DNA of 60,000 nucleotides from Bugula neritina (lineage: Eukaryota > Bryozoa > Gymnolaemata > Cheilostomatida > Bugulidae). The stretch lies in contig OZ037770.1 in assembly GCA_964035545.1 (NCBI GenBank), positions 5,129,662 to 5,189,661 on the forward strand, given 5' to 3'. Numbering within the stretch: the first letter of the stretch is position 1; every line of letters begins with the position of its first letter. The notes below the pieces were generated by a model. That model was not told the DNA's origin, did no database searches, and saw only the letters and a list, made by a program, of their open reading frames with translations. This document shows, in pieces, positions 22,646-38,558 of this stretch. The position numbers and the translations under genes were made by a program.

Positions 22646-23437
22646 TTACCGTGGGCCGTCGCTGTTTAACCGCCTCCCACTGCCGCGGGGGCAACTTCGT
22701 AAGAAGTGCCCACCACTACCACAGCCCCAGCATACGGGGCCGCGCCTGTCGTCAACAGCTACCGACGACCTCTTGGGTCTCTCGGCTGTCGCCTGCTGGC
22801 GCAATTGCCTGATCTCGGCTAGCAGTTCTCGAATCAAGCTCGTGGTTAAGCTAGTAGATTCATTTGCTGCTGCCGCTGCGACCTGTACAGCTGTCTTCGC
22901 CGGCGACGTCGAAACGTCGTCTGCCCCGACTTGCTGTACTGTCGCACCAGGTCGACTTGCACTGTCGGCTTGGAAATAGGCATTCCCAAGCCTTAGAGCT
23001 CTCTCCATAGTCTCAACTTCGGCCACCAGCAGATGCTGTTTTAGACCGAGGTTGTTATTAGACTGGAGGAATGCATCCAGTGCTAGGCTCTGCCGACTGT
23101 CGGCAGGCAAGTCGCCGTAAGCAACTTGTGCCAGTCGTTCGACTACGGTAGCATGCTCTCGCAGATTGGTCTTAGGATTTCTCCTAAGACTCTGCAGTTG
23201 CACGCGAGCATCTCGAGCGGTTAATCGAAACCGAGCTCATAGTGCTTCAATTATGTCACCGACATTCTGACTTATCCCAGAGGGTTTAGCCGGCCCTGTC
23301 AGACACAACCGCAGCTGGATCAGAGTAACCCTATTCGGCCATCCGCAGATGTCCGCCACATCACTAAACTCAGTGATGAATTGCTCCACATCTTCTTCTC
23401 CTGAGAAGATGGGAGCCCGCAAGTGGTACCTGTCCAT
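22646..23437 (-). pseudogene. Gypsy copy 1 gag (capsid and zinc knuckle)
   Basis: The capsid start (23237-23437) has FSGEEDVEQFITEF and LRLCLTG, and the capsid end plus nucleocapsid follow in a second frame (22646-23203). A single CCHC zinc knuckle, CWGCGSGGHFLRSC, lies near the end, after an Ala/Gln-rich coiled segment. Gag packages the RNA. Copy 2 matches along the whole length. The break between the two parts is at about 23,205-23,240. Confidence 0.9.
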
Positions 23438-23552
23438 AGGCTGCGCTGGGCCGCCTATGTGATCCTCCTCTATTGCTGCTGGCTCCTGTCTGGGCGCGTC
23501 GACGACTTCGTCGGCCCATTTACTCCCTGGCTAGGGGCATTTGTATTAAGTG

Positions 23553-23572
23553 GAATCCCACTGCTGCCACCA
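23553..23572 (-). other. tRNA-Leu primer binding site of gypsy copy 1
   Basis: The + strand reads GAATCCCACTGCTGCCACCA, the 3' end of an animal tRNA-Leu (AAG/TAG type) with one mismatch. It is one base inside the 5' LTR, as required for minus-strand priming. Confidence 0.85.
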
Positions 23573-23573
23573 C

Positions 23574-24018
23574 TGTAGTGAATTTTGCCAGTTCACTATT
23601 ATTATGTGTGGGTTAACTTAATCAAAGCCACTGCACCAGGTTGTTTACGCTAAGATAACTTTATTATTTACACAAATACAAGAAGGTTATTTACTGCTAA
23701 CATGAATAGAAAACGATTACATAATTAGTGAGCTTTAATACGCAACTACTCTAAATGAAGTCCCACGCTGCTCTGCCGGCTAGCTACTCAACGCACTGCA
23801 ACTACGAGTAGCTAGCTCCACCTGCTATCAATTAGTGTGACTGTCCTGATTGGTGGTTACTAGTGGTACCACTGCTGTCCATAGCTACAATCCGACAGGG
23901 TCGAACTCACAATATAATAAACCATATAGAGTGAACTTTTTCGATTAATACAATAATAATTGCACTACTAAAATCCATCATAATACAATAAAGAATTGCG
24001 CCACTAAAATTCATCACA
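23574..24018 (-). repeat. 5' LTR of gypsy copy 1
   Basis: An intact 445-bp LTR, TGTAGTG to CATCACA on the + strand. AATAAA lies on the - strand at 23665-23660. It differs from the 3' LTR at about six sites. Confidence 0.95.
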
Positions 24019-24183
24019 TTACACTATAATCTGATTGATATAAAATATATTATTATTTGCATAAGCTTTTTACATATGTCAGCAGTTTAAACCAATTGAG
24101 CAACTGAAAGTAAAAAAAACAGGCAGCTGATTGAATCAAAACCAATGTTGTCACCCAATATATTCCTTTAAAAAATGTAGAAT

Positions 24184-24427
24184 GAGGAGTACTGAGGGTA
24201 CTGAGAGGAGGGTACTGAGAGGAGGGTACTGAGAGGAGGGTACTGAGAGGAGGATACTGAGTGGAGGGTACTGAGAGGAGGGTATTGAGAGGAGGGTACT
24301 GAGAGCAGGATATTGAAAGGAGGGTACTGAGAGGAGGGTACTGAGAGGAGGGTAGTGAGAGAAGGACACTGAGAAGGAGACTGAGAGGAGGGTACTGAGA
24401 GACGGGTACTGATGGGAGGGTAGTGAG
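24184..24427. repeat. 14-bp minisatellite (GGTACTGAGAGGAG)
   Basis: About 16 tandem units of a 14-bp purine-rich motif with single-base variants. Long ORFs on the - strand (24053-24487) are translations of the repeat and not genes. Confidence 0.92.
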
Positions 24428-25159
24428 AAATTGGAGAAACAGGGCCATTAAAGGCATTGTTAGTTTTGAGTCAGTAGAAAGCCTCACAATAATAAAACAA
24501 CAGTTTTAATGAGACACACACAAACACAATGGAGAGAGATAAGCACAGACAGACACATCCGAGTGCACGTTTATATATATGCAGGAATGACATCATAACT
24601 TCCTAGATGTCTCAACTATTCTACACCATTTCCAGGAAGCTTCTCAAAGTTTTCGCTGTAGATCTTCAATTTGTTCATCTTCTTTTTTTGTTTTTTTTTC
24701 CTGCAGAGATATATTGTTTAATGCAATAAATCTTGCTGACTTGATGTTGCCAAAATGTTTAGGAAGCTGTGAGACATCAGTTCTTTTGCGAAAACCTAAT
24801 TCTAAAGTAGTATTTGTTTTTTTGCAACTAATGATTAAAATAGCTTCTAGTCTAAATGCTAAACTGAAAACTTGCACAAAAAACAGGCTACACACAAGTC
24901 TGCAAGTCATCATCTATATAATGGTATAGCTTCAGATTGAAAATTCTTGTACAATTCTGCACACAATCAAAGTGCATAGCTTATATACACAAGATGTAAA
25001 GAGAAGATGCAACCAACAAAGAAAAATTCTCGAGATTGTAGCAATTGTAGTAAGTGTTCATACAGCTTTTGTAGCTTTAGAAACTATACATAAGTAATAA
25101 TGTGACTCAACTCACTTCTTAAATTATTGTTTATATGCAGACTATACATACTATATATA
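24428..25159. other. No gene seen
   Basis: AT-rich sequence. The overlapping ORFs at 24644-24929 on both strands are short, mutually antisense and unrecognised. Confidence 0.5.
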
Positions 25160-26867
<1,708 letters not shown>

Positions 26868-27067
26868 NNNNNNNNNNNNNNNNNNNNNNNNNNNNNNNNN
26901 NNNNNNNNNNNNNNNNNNNNNNNNNNNNNNNNNNNNNNNNNNNNNNNNNNNNNNNNNNNNNNNNNNNNNNNNNNNNNNNNNNNNNNNNNNNNNNNNNNNN
27001 NNNNNNNNNNNNNNNNNNNNNNNNNNNNNNNNNNNNNNNNNNNNNNNNNNNNNNNNNNNNNNNNNNN
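26868..27067. other. Assembly gap (200 N)
   Basis: Exactly 200 N, the usual placeholder for a gap of unknown size. It lies between the two halves of a duplication. Confidence 0.99.
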
Positions 27068-27103
27068 AAACCGTTGACGAAAAAAATTGTTAGCAGTCCT
27101 TTT

Positions 27104-29130
<2,027 letters not shown>

Positions 29131-29808
29131 AGGTTGAGTTTAGTCAAGCAGTACTGAACCCAGAATATTGTATATAACAGGAGGCTTCATTGTTTAATAT
29201 GTGTTGCAGTCTTACAGCTCAACGTAATTGGGTCATTTAATTTAATTTAGTATTTCTAGTTTTTAGCTATTTTTCAAAATTTAGCAGCTAATGTATAAGG
29301 TTTCTTGCCCAACTAATAGCTCATATTACAATGACAGTGGCTTTAATGCTGGGGAATCCACTACCAGCCTTTTCTTTATTTATAGCATAATTGGAATCAG
29401 CACATACAAATACCACATATTAAAGTAAATTTCAATAAATTTTGAGCAAACTTTAATGATCGGTCATAACTTGCTGATGTGTACTAAATGTAGTAAAAAG
29501 GACTCAAAAAATATTTATGAACTATAACCCAATAAGACTATACTTTTTATTTAAAACATATGCCTATATATACCTATATACAGAATATATTATAATATAC
29601 TCATTGAGTCAATTAAAGTAATTTATTATATGACTTTTCATTTTATTTCAGAATTTAATCCGAATGCGACACTGACATAACTACAAGGAATTCACTCAAC
29701 ACTCGTTCTGTCTCCTAGCTTTGCAACAGAAAGTAAAAACAACCAAAAAGATGTGTACCTGTCAATCATCTTCACCATATTTTTCATAGTTACATAATTT
29801 TGGTTTAC
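29131..29808. other. No gene seen
   Basis: AT-rich. There is one acceptor-like TTTTATTTCAG at about 29,641-29,651 on the + strand, with no convincing frame after it. Confidence 0.5.
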
Positions 29809-29907
29809 CTGAGCGAGAAAATCATCAGCTACAAAAGGTGGGTGGAGCAACATCTTATTTTCATAATGATGCCATAGATCATGTGAACTGTTCAATTGGA
29901 TACTCAT
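29809..29907 (-). CDS. Possible first coding exon, product unknown
   Basis: An ATG at 29907 opens 33 codons ending exactly at a donor, CTCAG/GTAAAC. The peptide includes HDLWHHYENKMLLHPPFVAD, aromatic- and charge-rich like real protein and unlike AT-driven ORFs nearby. The phase at the donor is 0. The following exon was not found. No family was recognised. Confidence 0.28.
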
Positions 29908-30784
29908 CGACTTATTTATGCTTAATTGCTTTCATTACACAGCTACGTTATTGTGGGGTAAAGTATTTACTAGAAAACTATACACTCAGCACTTTAGCTG
30001 TAGAATAAATTTAGTCAGATAGATGTACAGAATAAAAATAGTAGATTGTACAATTGAAGTAAACCTTGGATACAAAAGTTATTATTGACTAAGTCACTAT
30101 TCCTTGTATTATAAAGAAGTATTTCCAGCATGAGTTGCACAGTGAATTAACTAAATTCTATTAACAAAGCAGTGAATAGAATCATGTTCAAGAATTTGGT
30201 GAATTAGTAGATAATAGAACTTCTAAAACTACAGACAAATGAAGCTAATATAACCTTTTAGTGAACAAAAAGTAACAATTTATATACTCAGTGAATTCAG
30301 CTGTGGCATAGAAACCCAATTATTAGGTTAACAATAGTTGGTTCTATAGAATCAGTGTTGATCAGTTTATGTGATCCTAACCATTATACATAGTGAATGT
30401 CAAGCTACACGTGTTTATAATAGAGCCCTGTTTATGATTTACTTCTCTGTCATATCATATTCCATCTATACACTCTGTGATCACATATTATAATATGTCT
30501 GCAGGTTATCTAATCGTTATCATATAGTTGTTTGTATGTTTGTATAGTTTTGTATATATTTGTATGGTTGTGCATATAAATGTATAATTGCGCATATTAT
30601 AAGTACAGTGTACAATTGTGTATATATTGTATAGTTGTGCATAAAAATGTATTATAGCTGTGTATATAATACTTGTATAGTGCATAGTGAGTATATACTT
30701 GTATAGCAGTTTTACAAATGTCTGTTTCGGTCTGTGTTGATAGTTCTACTCCATAAAGTTGAGACATAGTAGTTATTATTGTTT
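29908..30784. other. No gene seen
   Basis: AT-rich sequence with a patch of tgtatagttgtg-like direct repeats at about 30,530-30,700. Confidence 0.5.
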
Positions 30785-31540
30785 CACAGGATAGTTAAGG
30801 GCATCCTCACTAAGAATATCATAAATTTCTCTCAAAATGTAGTTCAGGTTCTTGAATAATATTGCTCTGCGGGTGGCATGCTTGTTGCCTACTTGTAATT
30901 GTTTAGCCTAAGATTAAACTACAACCAATGAGCAGCAACCTTCGTTAGGGCTGCGTTATCTATCAACATTCCATTATTGGTGCGACATAAACAAAGTACA
31001 AAGCAAGCTATTCATTATAGCCCGCCAGCTAGCTAGCCTGTAATTATTATGTAGGCGCCAATATCTTCTCATCCCTACGCGCTCAGTGAAGCGTGAAGTG
31101 CTGCGCGCTGCTCGTTTCTTATGAGAAAATATGGCATTTTCAGTGTATAAATCACCAATTTATGAGCAATCTAGCAGAGTTATTGAAAAAAGAAAAAAAC
31201 TTACACTGGAGAAATATCTCAGGATTCCAGCAGTGCAATTTTTATTCAGATATCATGCTTTGCTGCTGAGATATTTTACTGGTACTGAAAAGTCAGCTTT
31301 TCAGGCAAAATTGGCCAAAATTCGGCAGTTTTTCGTCTATAACTTCGCAAAAAAAATGAAAATTGAAATTTCCAAAAAACTTACACTGGAGAAAAAGAAG
31401 ATCTACAACATAGTTTTTAAATTTTGACTCTAGCACAATTAGGTGAGATTTTATTTTACTGGTACTGAATTCTTATATGATTACAATGCAAACCTCAGCA
31501 AGGCAGTTGCAGCTAAAAGGTTGCCCTTAACTATCCTGTG
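30785..31540 (+). mobile_element. TIR element family B, copy A (756 bp)
   Basis: Bounded by perfect 19-bp inverted repeats, CACAGGATAGTTAAGGGCA and its complement. TTT occurs on both sides (30782-30784, 31541-31543), possibly a 3-bp target duplication. A copy of identical length in the opposite orientation lies at 37521-38276 and a truncated one at 34988. The superfamily cannot be fixed from the ends alone: CAC-termini recall CMC- or Transib-type elements, but no transposase is present. Confidence 0.87.
31131..31427 (+). CDS. 98-codon ORF inside TIR element copy A
   Basis: The frame opens with MAFSVYKSPIYEQSS and contains the repeated segment KKLTLEK (twice) and ISKKLTLEKKKIYNIVFKF at its end. 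It is lysine-rich (strongly basic) with no transposase signature. Copy B (37634-37930) keeps the full 98 codons. By eye the two differ by six amino acids, and roughly five further nucleotide differences are silent, so selection on the protein is neither shown nor excluded. The duplicated cttacactggagaaa motif suggests a repeat origin rather than a conventional gene. Confidence 0.3.
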   Translation: MAFSVYKSPIYEQSSRVIEKRKKLTLEKYLRIPAVQFLFRYHALLLRYFTGTEKSAFQAKLAKIRQFFVYNFAKKMKIEISKKLTLEKKKIYNIVFKF

Positions 31541-33328
31541 TTTGTATGTATTGTAATCATTTAGTATAACTTATACATGCATCATTATTTCATGGCATGT
31601 AGTTTTAAAGTAATCTATATTGCAGTTTATTAGTTTACATTGACTAGTCAACTTGTTTTACTATATATGTGAGTATTTTCAGTTTCACATACATTAACTC
31701 ATGCGCATACAGTATGCCCTAAAATGTAACATATAAATTCTTAGATTATTACTTCCATTCAGTATGACAGCAGATGCATCAGTTAGGCAATTAATGGAGT
31801 TATTTCAACATTATTCACTATAATATTATGACATATCATTCACCTGCCGTAGTGGTGATTATCAGTACTTGTCACGTTTATAGTTCTGGATAACAATACA
31901 AACTTATGTTGCAATGTATATATAATAGCCTTGAGTTTAGTAGAAAATTTATTGAATAATAATTTGTGTTGAACACAGTTTTTAGTATATGTAGCTGCAG
32001 AGAACTACTGTTAGAAAGCAGTTTTTATTTTGTAATAATCTTTCACAAGTAAGTGGTATGATTGTAGGTTTATGGCAGCATTTGTTAATTACATGTAATT
32101 TTCACAGCTGTATGACTTCTAGCTGTTTACTATAGTATGTATTGTAGAAGTTAATTATTTTAATAAAGGGTCCGTTAGTAATCAAATTGTGAAAATCCAA
32201 AAGAATTCTCAGTTCAGCTCTGAGTGTTTAAGTTAATTATAGAGAGCTAGGAGTTCCAATAACCCAACTTCTAAATAATGGCTTTATTTTTTTTGAATTT
32301 TAGAAAACTTCTAATTAAATTTTTCAGTACTCCTAATGTGTATATGCATCTCACTTTTATAAATTCAAGTGTAAGTTTATACTTGATGAATACCGTTTGA
32401 TTACATATTGATGATTATTTTTACTTTACTTATTTACATGGAATTTTCTGTTCAACTCGAAATGCTTATGTTACTTGACTAATAATAAATTATCAATTTA
32501 TAGCCATATTATTCATGTTTTACACGGGCAGTAAAAATAAGTTTTTTCACTAAATATAGCACCTAGCAAAACATGGCATGTGATAAATTTAAGATATGAT
32601 AAAATTATGTTGATAAAATAAGTTTTTGGAGCCGTTATTTAACAAAGTCATGTAGCACTAGTGCTACTATGGGTCTGAGAGGTAACAATTGTTTTAGATT
32701 TTAGAGCAAGATTGGTTTTCTTAAACTAGCTAAATAGCAATAAACATTGCAATTTATTTTTGATCATTTAACATTAATTATAGTTTATGCATGATACCCT
32801 GATAGTCAAACTAAAAATTTGCAATGCAGCATTTGTAACAGCAAGGCAGAAGATGACAAAATCATAAAGCTAGGAAACTATGTTTTTAAGTACCTTTGAA
32901 GATTTATATCACACTTACTAATTATAATTAAAAATGATTTTAACTGTTTATTCAATAGCTTAGACAGTAGAAAACAAGCATTAGGCTCCGTAGACCAGGC
33001 CAGCTGTCTGAGTAGCAAAAAGAATGACAGCTACCATTTCTAAAAAATAAGACAGAATTAAAAACAGTTAAACCCGTAGAAAATAACGTAATAACTAAGG
33101 CAGCACTTCGGCTCTTAATAGTTTTGACAAACTTGGAATATTATTTTAGATAAATATTGATCTATGAATACAATATGAATTATTAATTAAATGCTTTTTC
33201 TTTTAATTATTATGTGACACACCTATGCTACCATAACCAGTATAACATTTGTGTATATAACAATAGGGTGCAGCATACAAAAGAAAACGTTTTAAAACAC
33301 AAGAAAAAAATACATAATACAAGAAGCT
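31541..33328. other. AT-rich non-coding stretch
   Basis: No ORF of note, no exon-like island and no obvious repeat structure. Confidence 0.55.
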
Positions 33329-34987
33329 TTAAGACTTACACCACCATAGAATGCCAATAACGGTACAATAAAAATCTTTTAAGTAAGATGGAGAACCCCT
33401 AGTACGTTGGATAAGCCTTAACACTACTGGGAGGCTGTTCGACTTAGTGTGGTCACTGCTACGGGTAGTGTCTTTAGTATGGGGGTGAGGAACAACTAGT
33501 ACAGGTGTGCCATTAATAATAAAAGTGAGTGGCAAATACTCGCCTGTGACTTTGTAAAATTATGAAACCAGAATATCATTATTTATGCCGAATAGAAATA
33601 TATTGTTTTATTCTAATTACCCAATTGAAGTTACAGGACCAAATCGAATAATAAAAGTATCAATATAACGCAGTGAAAAAAAACTGCTAGTACAGACAAC
33701 TCCAAATAGTCCGATATAATGATTGTCAAGTTTAATCGTATATTGTTAATCAACAACAGGTGGGTCCTCAACAGCTCTATCATCTTCAGTATTCATAAGA
33801 ATTTCCATTTTACTTGGAGTTGCAAATGTGCCAGCCAGCTCCACTGGTGGAGGAGCTGGCCGGGACCGGTCTGTCGGCTGTTTAACCTCTTGTACTGCAT
33901 AATGACCTCCAAAGCTTAACTCAACTCAACGCAGGTCATCCCTTCATGTTGAGACAGCACGTGTGTTCCAAAGGTGGAGGAGCCTGCCCTACTGCGTCAG
34001 AGCTTCAGGCAGGCTTTGGTTTGAATCACTACCTGACCCGAGCGCCCCATCTTATATGTGTGATTGGACATCACCTCTGTCAAGCAATAAGGCCCCATAA
34101 GTTTTGGCTTTAACTTAGCCGCCTGCTCGTGCCGCTGGTTGTGACTGATTATCCAGACCCGATATCTCACATTGTATGAAGGGGGGCAACGAGAGTTTTC
34201 ACTCCCCAAATGCCCTTGCTGCTCAAGTAAAATCTCGTGAGCCGTCCTCATGCGCACATTATGAACTGATCCACATACTCAGAACGCTGCACTCTGGAGA
34301 AGGAACGAGGTAGGTCAAGTGGTCGGGTAACCTTATTGTTCTACCGAGCATGAGAAAGTGTGAAGTCTCAAGTGTACTGTATTGAGGGGTACTGCAGCAG
34401 ACTCTCATGAATTGCGGAAAGGTCAAGTTCTACTCTTCCTGACTAACACCTAGTAGCAGGCTCCTCATAGAGTTGTCTCGCGTATGATTGTTTTGCTCAA
34501 CCTTATTTAGCCCCCCCTCCGCTTAACCCTGGTTAGTGTTTGTTTGCTCTGGCCAGCCGAAATAACACAATACACTATGGCCTAGAACCCTTGCCACTGT
34601 AGGGGCTGACGCATCGAGAATAGCCAGAAATGCCTAAAATGGTCACTCAACAACAATAATCAGTTATTACTCCTTTGAGACATGGGCATGGGGCCTACCG
34701 GATCTTTGGCAACTATCTGCCATGGCCGACAAGCGTAAAGGGGTCGCCTCCTAGTGGCCATGTTTGCTAGCTTAAGATTGTCGCACATCCGCACTCGGAG
34801 TCGGACGTCCCCGGTCATCCCGGGCCAATACCATTAGGTCTGTACGCAGTTGGTTACGGCCCAGCTCTAGCATGAGCACGATTATGGGTGTCCCAAATCA
34901 GCTCCTGGCGCATGCTACCCTCTCAAAGCCCTTATGATGTGTAACAATCACTAATTTCATAATCAGCAGCCTATCACTACTGAACTT
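33329..34987 (-). pseudogene. Gypsy copy 3: integrase remnant
   Basis: Homologous to 18.2-19.8 kb of copy 1. 33329-33535 matches the proline-rich tail (TRGSPSYLKDF). 33997-34257 matches the GPY/F region (AAKLKPKLMGPYCL, then NHTYKMGRSGQV). Degenerate core sequence follows, including VAKDPVGP with the first catalytic Asp retained. The zinc-binding HX3H is seen near 34,880 as THNRAH. The stretch 33,540-33,990 is poorly alignable. The fragment stops where a family-B TIR element begins at 34988. More diverged than copy 1 and fully defective. Confidence 0.8.
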
Positions 34988-35329
34988 CACAGGATGGTTA
35001 TGGGCAACCTTTTAGCTGCAACTACCTCACTGAGGTTTGCATTGTAATCATAAGATATTTTCAGTACCAGTGAAATAAAAGCTCACCTAATTGTGCTAGA
35101 GTCCAAATTCAAAAACTATGTTGTAGATCTTTTTTTTCCCCAGTGCAACTTTGCTTGAAAAATCAATTTTCGTTTTTTTTCCAAAGTTATAGACAAAAAA
35201 CTGACCATTTTGGCCAATTTTGCCTGAATAGTTGACTTTCAGTTCCAATATAATATATCAGCAGCAAAACATGATATCTAAATGAAAATTTCACTGTTGG
35301 GATCTTGAGATATTTCTCCAGTGCAAATT
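34988..35329 (-). mobile_element. TIR element family B, copy C (truncated)
   Basis: Begins CACAGGATGGTTATGGGCA directly after gypsy copy 3 and follows copy B to the point ctccagtgcaaattt, where an AT microsatellite replaces the rest. The internal ORF is frameshifted by a 1-nt loss. This is the oldest-looking of the three copies. Confidence 0.8.
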
Positions 35330-35668
<339 letters not shown>

Positions 35669-35671
<3 letters not shown>

Positions 35672-37062
35672 TTGTTGCGAAAACAAGTGCAATTAGCTTA
35701 GTTTTCGAAATGTACTTCTACATTATTATAATATAAGCTTAAACACAATGCAGCAACATAATTTTACATTGTCACCCTTGCACATGAGTCGTGGGCTTCA
35801 TAAACATTTATATGATTAGAGAGCTGTGCTATGTTATATTGCTTTATAAAGAAAATAACACACCATTGTCAAAGTTTACTTTAAGTATGTTGTTTTCCTC
35901 TAACTTAGTATTATATCACATTTTTACTTAAATATATAAATTTATACAAAAAGCAGACAGTTCAAGTTTTACTTTGAAGCACAACTGCAAACATGTAAAG
36001 CATGCTTTACCCGTTCATCTCAGATCTATTTTTTTACATAGAAATGTGCAAGCTATACTTGTTTTCCAACTTTTGGGTAGTTTGCTCAAAAATGTTAACC
36101 TACCAGGCTAAGCTCCAGCTCCAGAGTGTTTTGTGTTGGCTTTCCTTTGGGTATCACTTGTCAGTAGCTTTAGTACTTGCTAGCAATTGTAGCTTGTCAA
36201 CATCGAATCATCTTACAAGCTTTGCTAGTTATTGCATTAGCCATGATCATCAACATAATCGGAGGCTAATAATTGTAACAGTTTATGTAAACTTCTGCTG
36301 CTGTATTGTGTTCAAGGTCTATTATGGATAATTATTTGGTTTTAGATGGCTAAACCTACTGCATTCTACAATGCTGCTCACATGCTAGCAATTGTATTAA
36401 GTGCTTACAATAGCAATTGGGCTGGCTCGGTGCAGTACGTGACTTCTTGAATAATTTTGAACTATTGGAAGTTTGCCAAGTTATCATATTGCAGCCATCG
36501 GAGACAAAGCATTGCAGCTATTTATATTTTATTGACCACTTGGTAGCACACTGGCTCATCAAGTATTTTATTATAGTTCAACACACTTTAATTTAGGAAT
36601 TCAGCTTCTTTTTTAGGTTTACTTAACAAACCATGATATAATATATATATTCTTCAATATAAGAAAAACACATAATCCTATATAATACAGAATAATCATA
36701 ATACTATAATATTAGAGGTACCATTACTGCAATTTATTAATTAGATGGTTGTGAAAAAAAGCCATCTATCAACCCCCCCCCCTTATTACCTAATCCTTAC
36801 CTTTACTACACAGACTTGAGAATTTCAGACAAGTTGCATGAATTCCAAATAATTTCAACATGGCATAAAATATTTTTCAGAAATCTGCAGTATTTAGACT
36901 CTAGAGCAATTTAAATAAGTGTAAAAGTGCAAAAGTTATATCAACAATTATGATGAGAAAAGAAAACTAGCTAGGCAGCAGGTTGAAATAGAACAGGTTC
37001 TTAAAACTTGAAATCATGATTCGACAATTATTTATTTAGGCCAACCAACCTAGGAATTCAAT
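35669..37062. other. No supported gene
   Basis: The 109-codon + ORF at 36002-36331 is hydrophobic and Cys/Leu-rich with no recognised domain, and is probably chance. A C9 tract at 36,773-36,781 resembles a polypurine tract on the - strand, but no LTR edge could be matched to it. Confidence 0.45.
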
Positions 37063-37510
37063 CTATCTAGGACGCTCTCTTGGTAAGGAAGTGCCACACT
37101 CTGCTGGTGACGGGGCAATAGTGGGTGGGTTGGCTGAGTCTTTTCTTCTATCTGGCTGCCTGGTGCTCCGGATATCCAATACTGGCAGGCGACCAGGGCC
37201 CGAGGCAGAGCCAGTATTGGGGAGTCTTCTTCGTCTCCGCCTGTGAGTGGTCATCATGTAGGATGCTCTGCTCCTCCCCGGCGGCGAGCTGGAGCTCAAC
37301 CGGTTTGGGGTCGGGGCCACTAACGCTGGCGAAACACACCTCGGAAGAGGAAGTGGCATCCTGTTGGCTGCGGGGAGCCGAAACAGGAGCCGGTAGGGGA
37401 GGGGAGTCGGATCGACTGACCTCCTGGGTATCCATACGTTCCTCTGATTGAGCTTCTGGTAACGCAATTCCCATGACCGATGACAGGGTCTTGAGGATGG
37501 AATTCAAATT
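37063..37510 (-). pseudogene. GC-rich coding-like block, probably retroelement 3' end
   Basis: GC-rich like the gypsy copies and open in several - strand frames. One frame has SRSDSPPLPAPVSAPRSQQD followed by acidic sequence. Another is Arg/Pro-rich (HRRRRRRLPNTGSASGPGR). Low-complexity proline-rich tails follow integrase in copy 1, so this may be the integrase tail of copy 2 or of a related element. Direct similarity to copy 1 was not seen. Confidence 0.35.
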
Positions 37511-37520
37511 GACTTTTGAA

Positions 37521-38276
37521 CACAGGATAGTTAAGGGCAACCTTTTAGCTGCAACTGCCTTGCTGAGGTTTGCATTGTAATCATATAATAATTCAGTACC
37601 AGTAAAATAAAATCTTACCTAATTGTGCTAGAGTCAAAATTTAAAAACTATGTTGTAGATCTTCTCTTTTTCCAGTGTAAGTTTTTTGGAAATTTCAATT
37701 TTCATTTTTTTTGCAAAGTTATAGACAAAAAACTGTCCAATTTTGGCCAATTTTGCCTGAAAAGCTGACTTTTCAGTACCAGTGAAATATCTCAACAGCA
37801 AAACATGATATCTGAATAAAAATTGCACTGCTGGAATCCTGAGATATTTCTCCAGTGTAAGTTTTTTTCTTTTTCCAATAACTCTTCTAGATTGCCCATA
37901 AATTGGTGATTTATACACTGAAAATGCCATATTTTTTCATGGGTAATTAGCAGCGCGCAGCACTTCACGCTTCAATGAGCACGTGGAGATGAGAAGATAT
38001 TGGCGCGTACATGCTAATTACAGGCTTGCTAGCTGGCAGGCTATAATGAATAGCTTGCTTTGTACTTTGTTTATGTAATACCCATAATGGAATGTTGAGA
38101 GATAACACAGCCCTAATGAAGGTTGCTGCTTATTGGTTGTAGTTTGATCTCAGGCTAAGCAATTGCAAGTAGGCAACCCGCATGCCACCCGCAGAGCAAT
38201 ATTATTCAAGAACCTAAACTACATTTTGAGAAAAAATTATGATATTCTTAGTGAGGATGCCCTTAACTATCCTGTG
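37521..38276 (-). mobile_element. TIR element family B, copy B (756 bp)
   Basis: Same length and 19-bp ends as copy A but inverted. The internal 98-codon ORF (37634-37930, -) is complete. The flanks (ttttgaa and tgtgggac) show no duplication, and the left flank is not the gypsy sequence expected next, so the site was rearranged after insertion. Confidence 0.87.
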
Positions 38277-38558
38277 TGTGGGACGGTCATGCCTGCTAGC
38301 TTGGCAGACCTCGCAGTGCCGTATCCGCAATCGTACGTCTTGAGTCATACAAGGCCAGTACCAACGCAGCTGCAGACACCTGATGACCCGACTGACTCCA
38401 GAATGAGGCTGTTTATGGGTGTCTCAAATCAGTTCTCGCCGGAGGGTGCGTGGACAGACGACGCGGTCCCTCTCCTGCTGACGGTTGTCTGCTGCTAACG
38501 TTATCATCAGGAGGCCATCAGGACTGACCTTGAGGGCATCCTAGCGACGACAGAAGAG
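38277..38558 (-). pseudogene. Gypsy copy 2 integrase zinc-binding region
   Basis: Contains THKQPHSGV (HX3H) and CEVCQASKH (CX2C), preceded by an in-frame stop near 38,556 after the RNase H linker. The catalytic core is absent. Confidence 0.8.

Larger units (their letters stand above)
15711..24022 (-). mobile_element. Ty3/gypsy LTR retrotransposon, copy 1 (structurally complete)
   Basis: An 8.3-kb element read on the - strand. The 5' LTR is 23574-24018 and the 3' LTR is 15715-16932, the latter interrupted by a MITE. The 4-bp flank TTAC appears at 15711-15714 and 24019-24022. Coding order is gag, protease, RT, RNase H, integrase, the Ty3/gypsy order. Without the MITE both LTRs are 445 bp and differ at 6 positions by eye (about 1.3%), so insertion was fairly recent. 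The polyprotein is nevertheless split by frameshifts and stops and the integrase lacks catalytic residues, so the copy is dead. It is far more GC-rich than its AT-rich surroundings. Confidence 0.95.

Noticed and set aside
24186-24430. CRISPR-like array
   Set aside because: Units are contiguous 14-mers without spacers, in a eukaryotic context.
24053-24487. Ser/Pro/Tyr-rich 144-codon ORF resembling a structural repeat protein
   Set aside because: It is the antisense reading of a 14-bp minisatellite; 14 is not a multiple of 3 and variants shift freely.
36002-36331. 109-codon + ORF with hydrophobic stretches
   Set aside because: No start context, splice or family support; composition fits chance in AT-rich DNA.
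36768-36785. Poly-C tract as polypurine tract of gypsy copy 2
   Set aside because: Sequence next to it does not match the LTR at 42,146, and no LTR edge could be placed.
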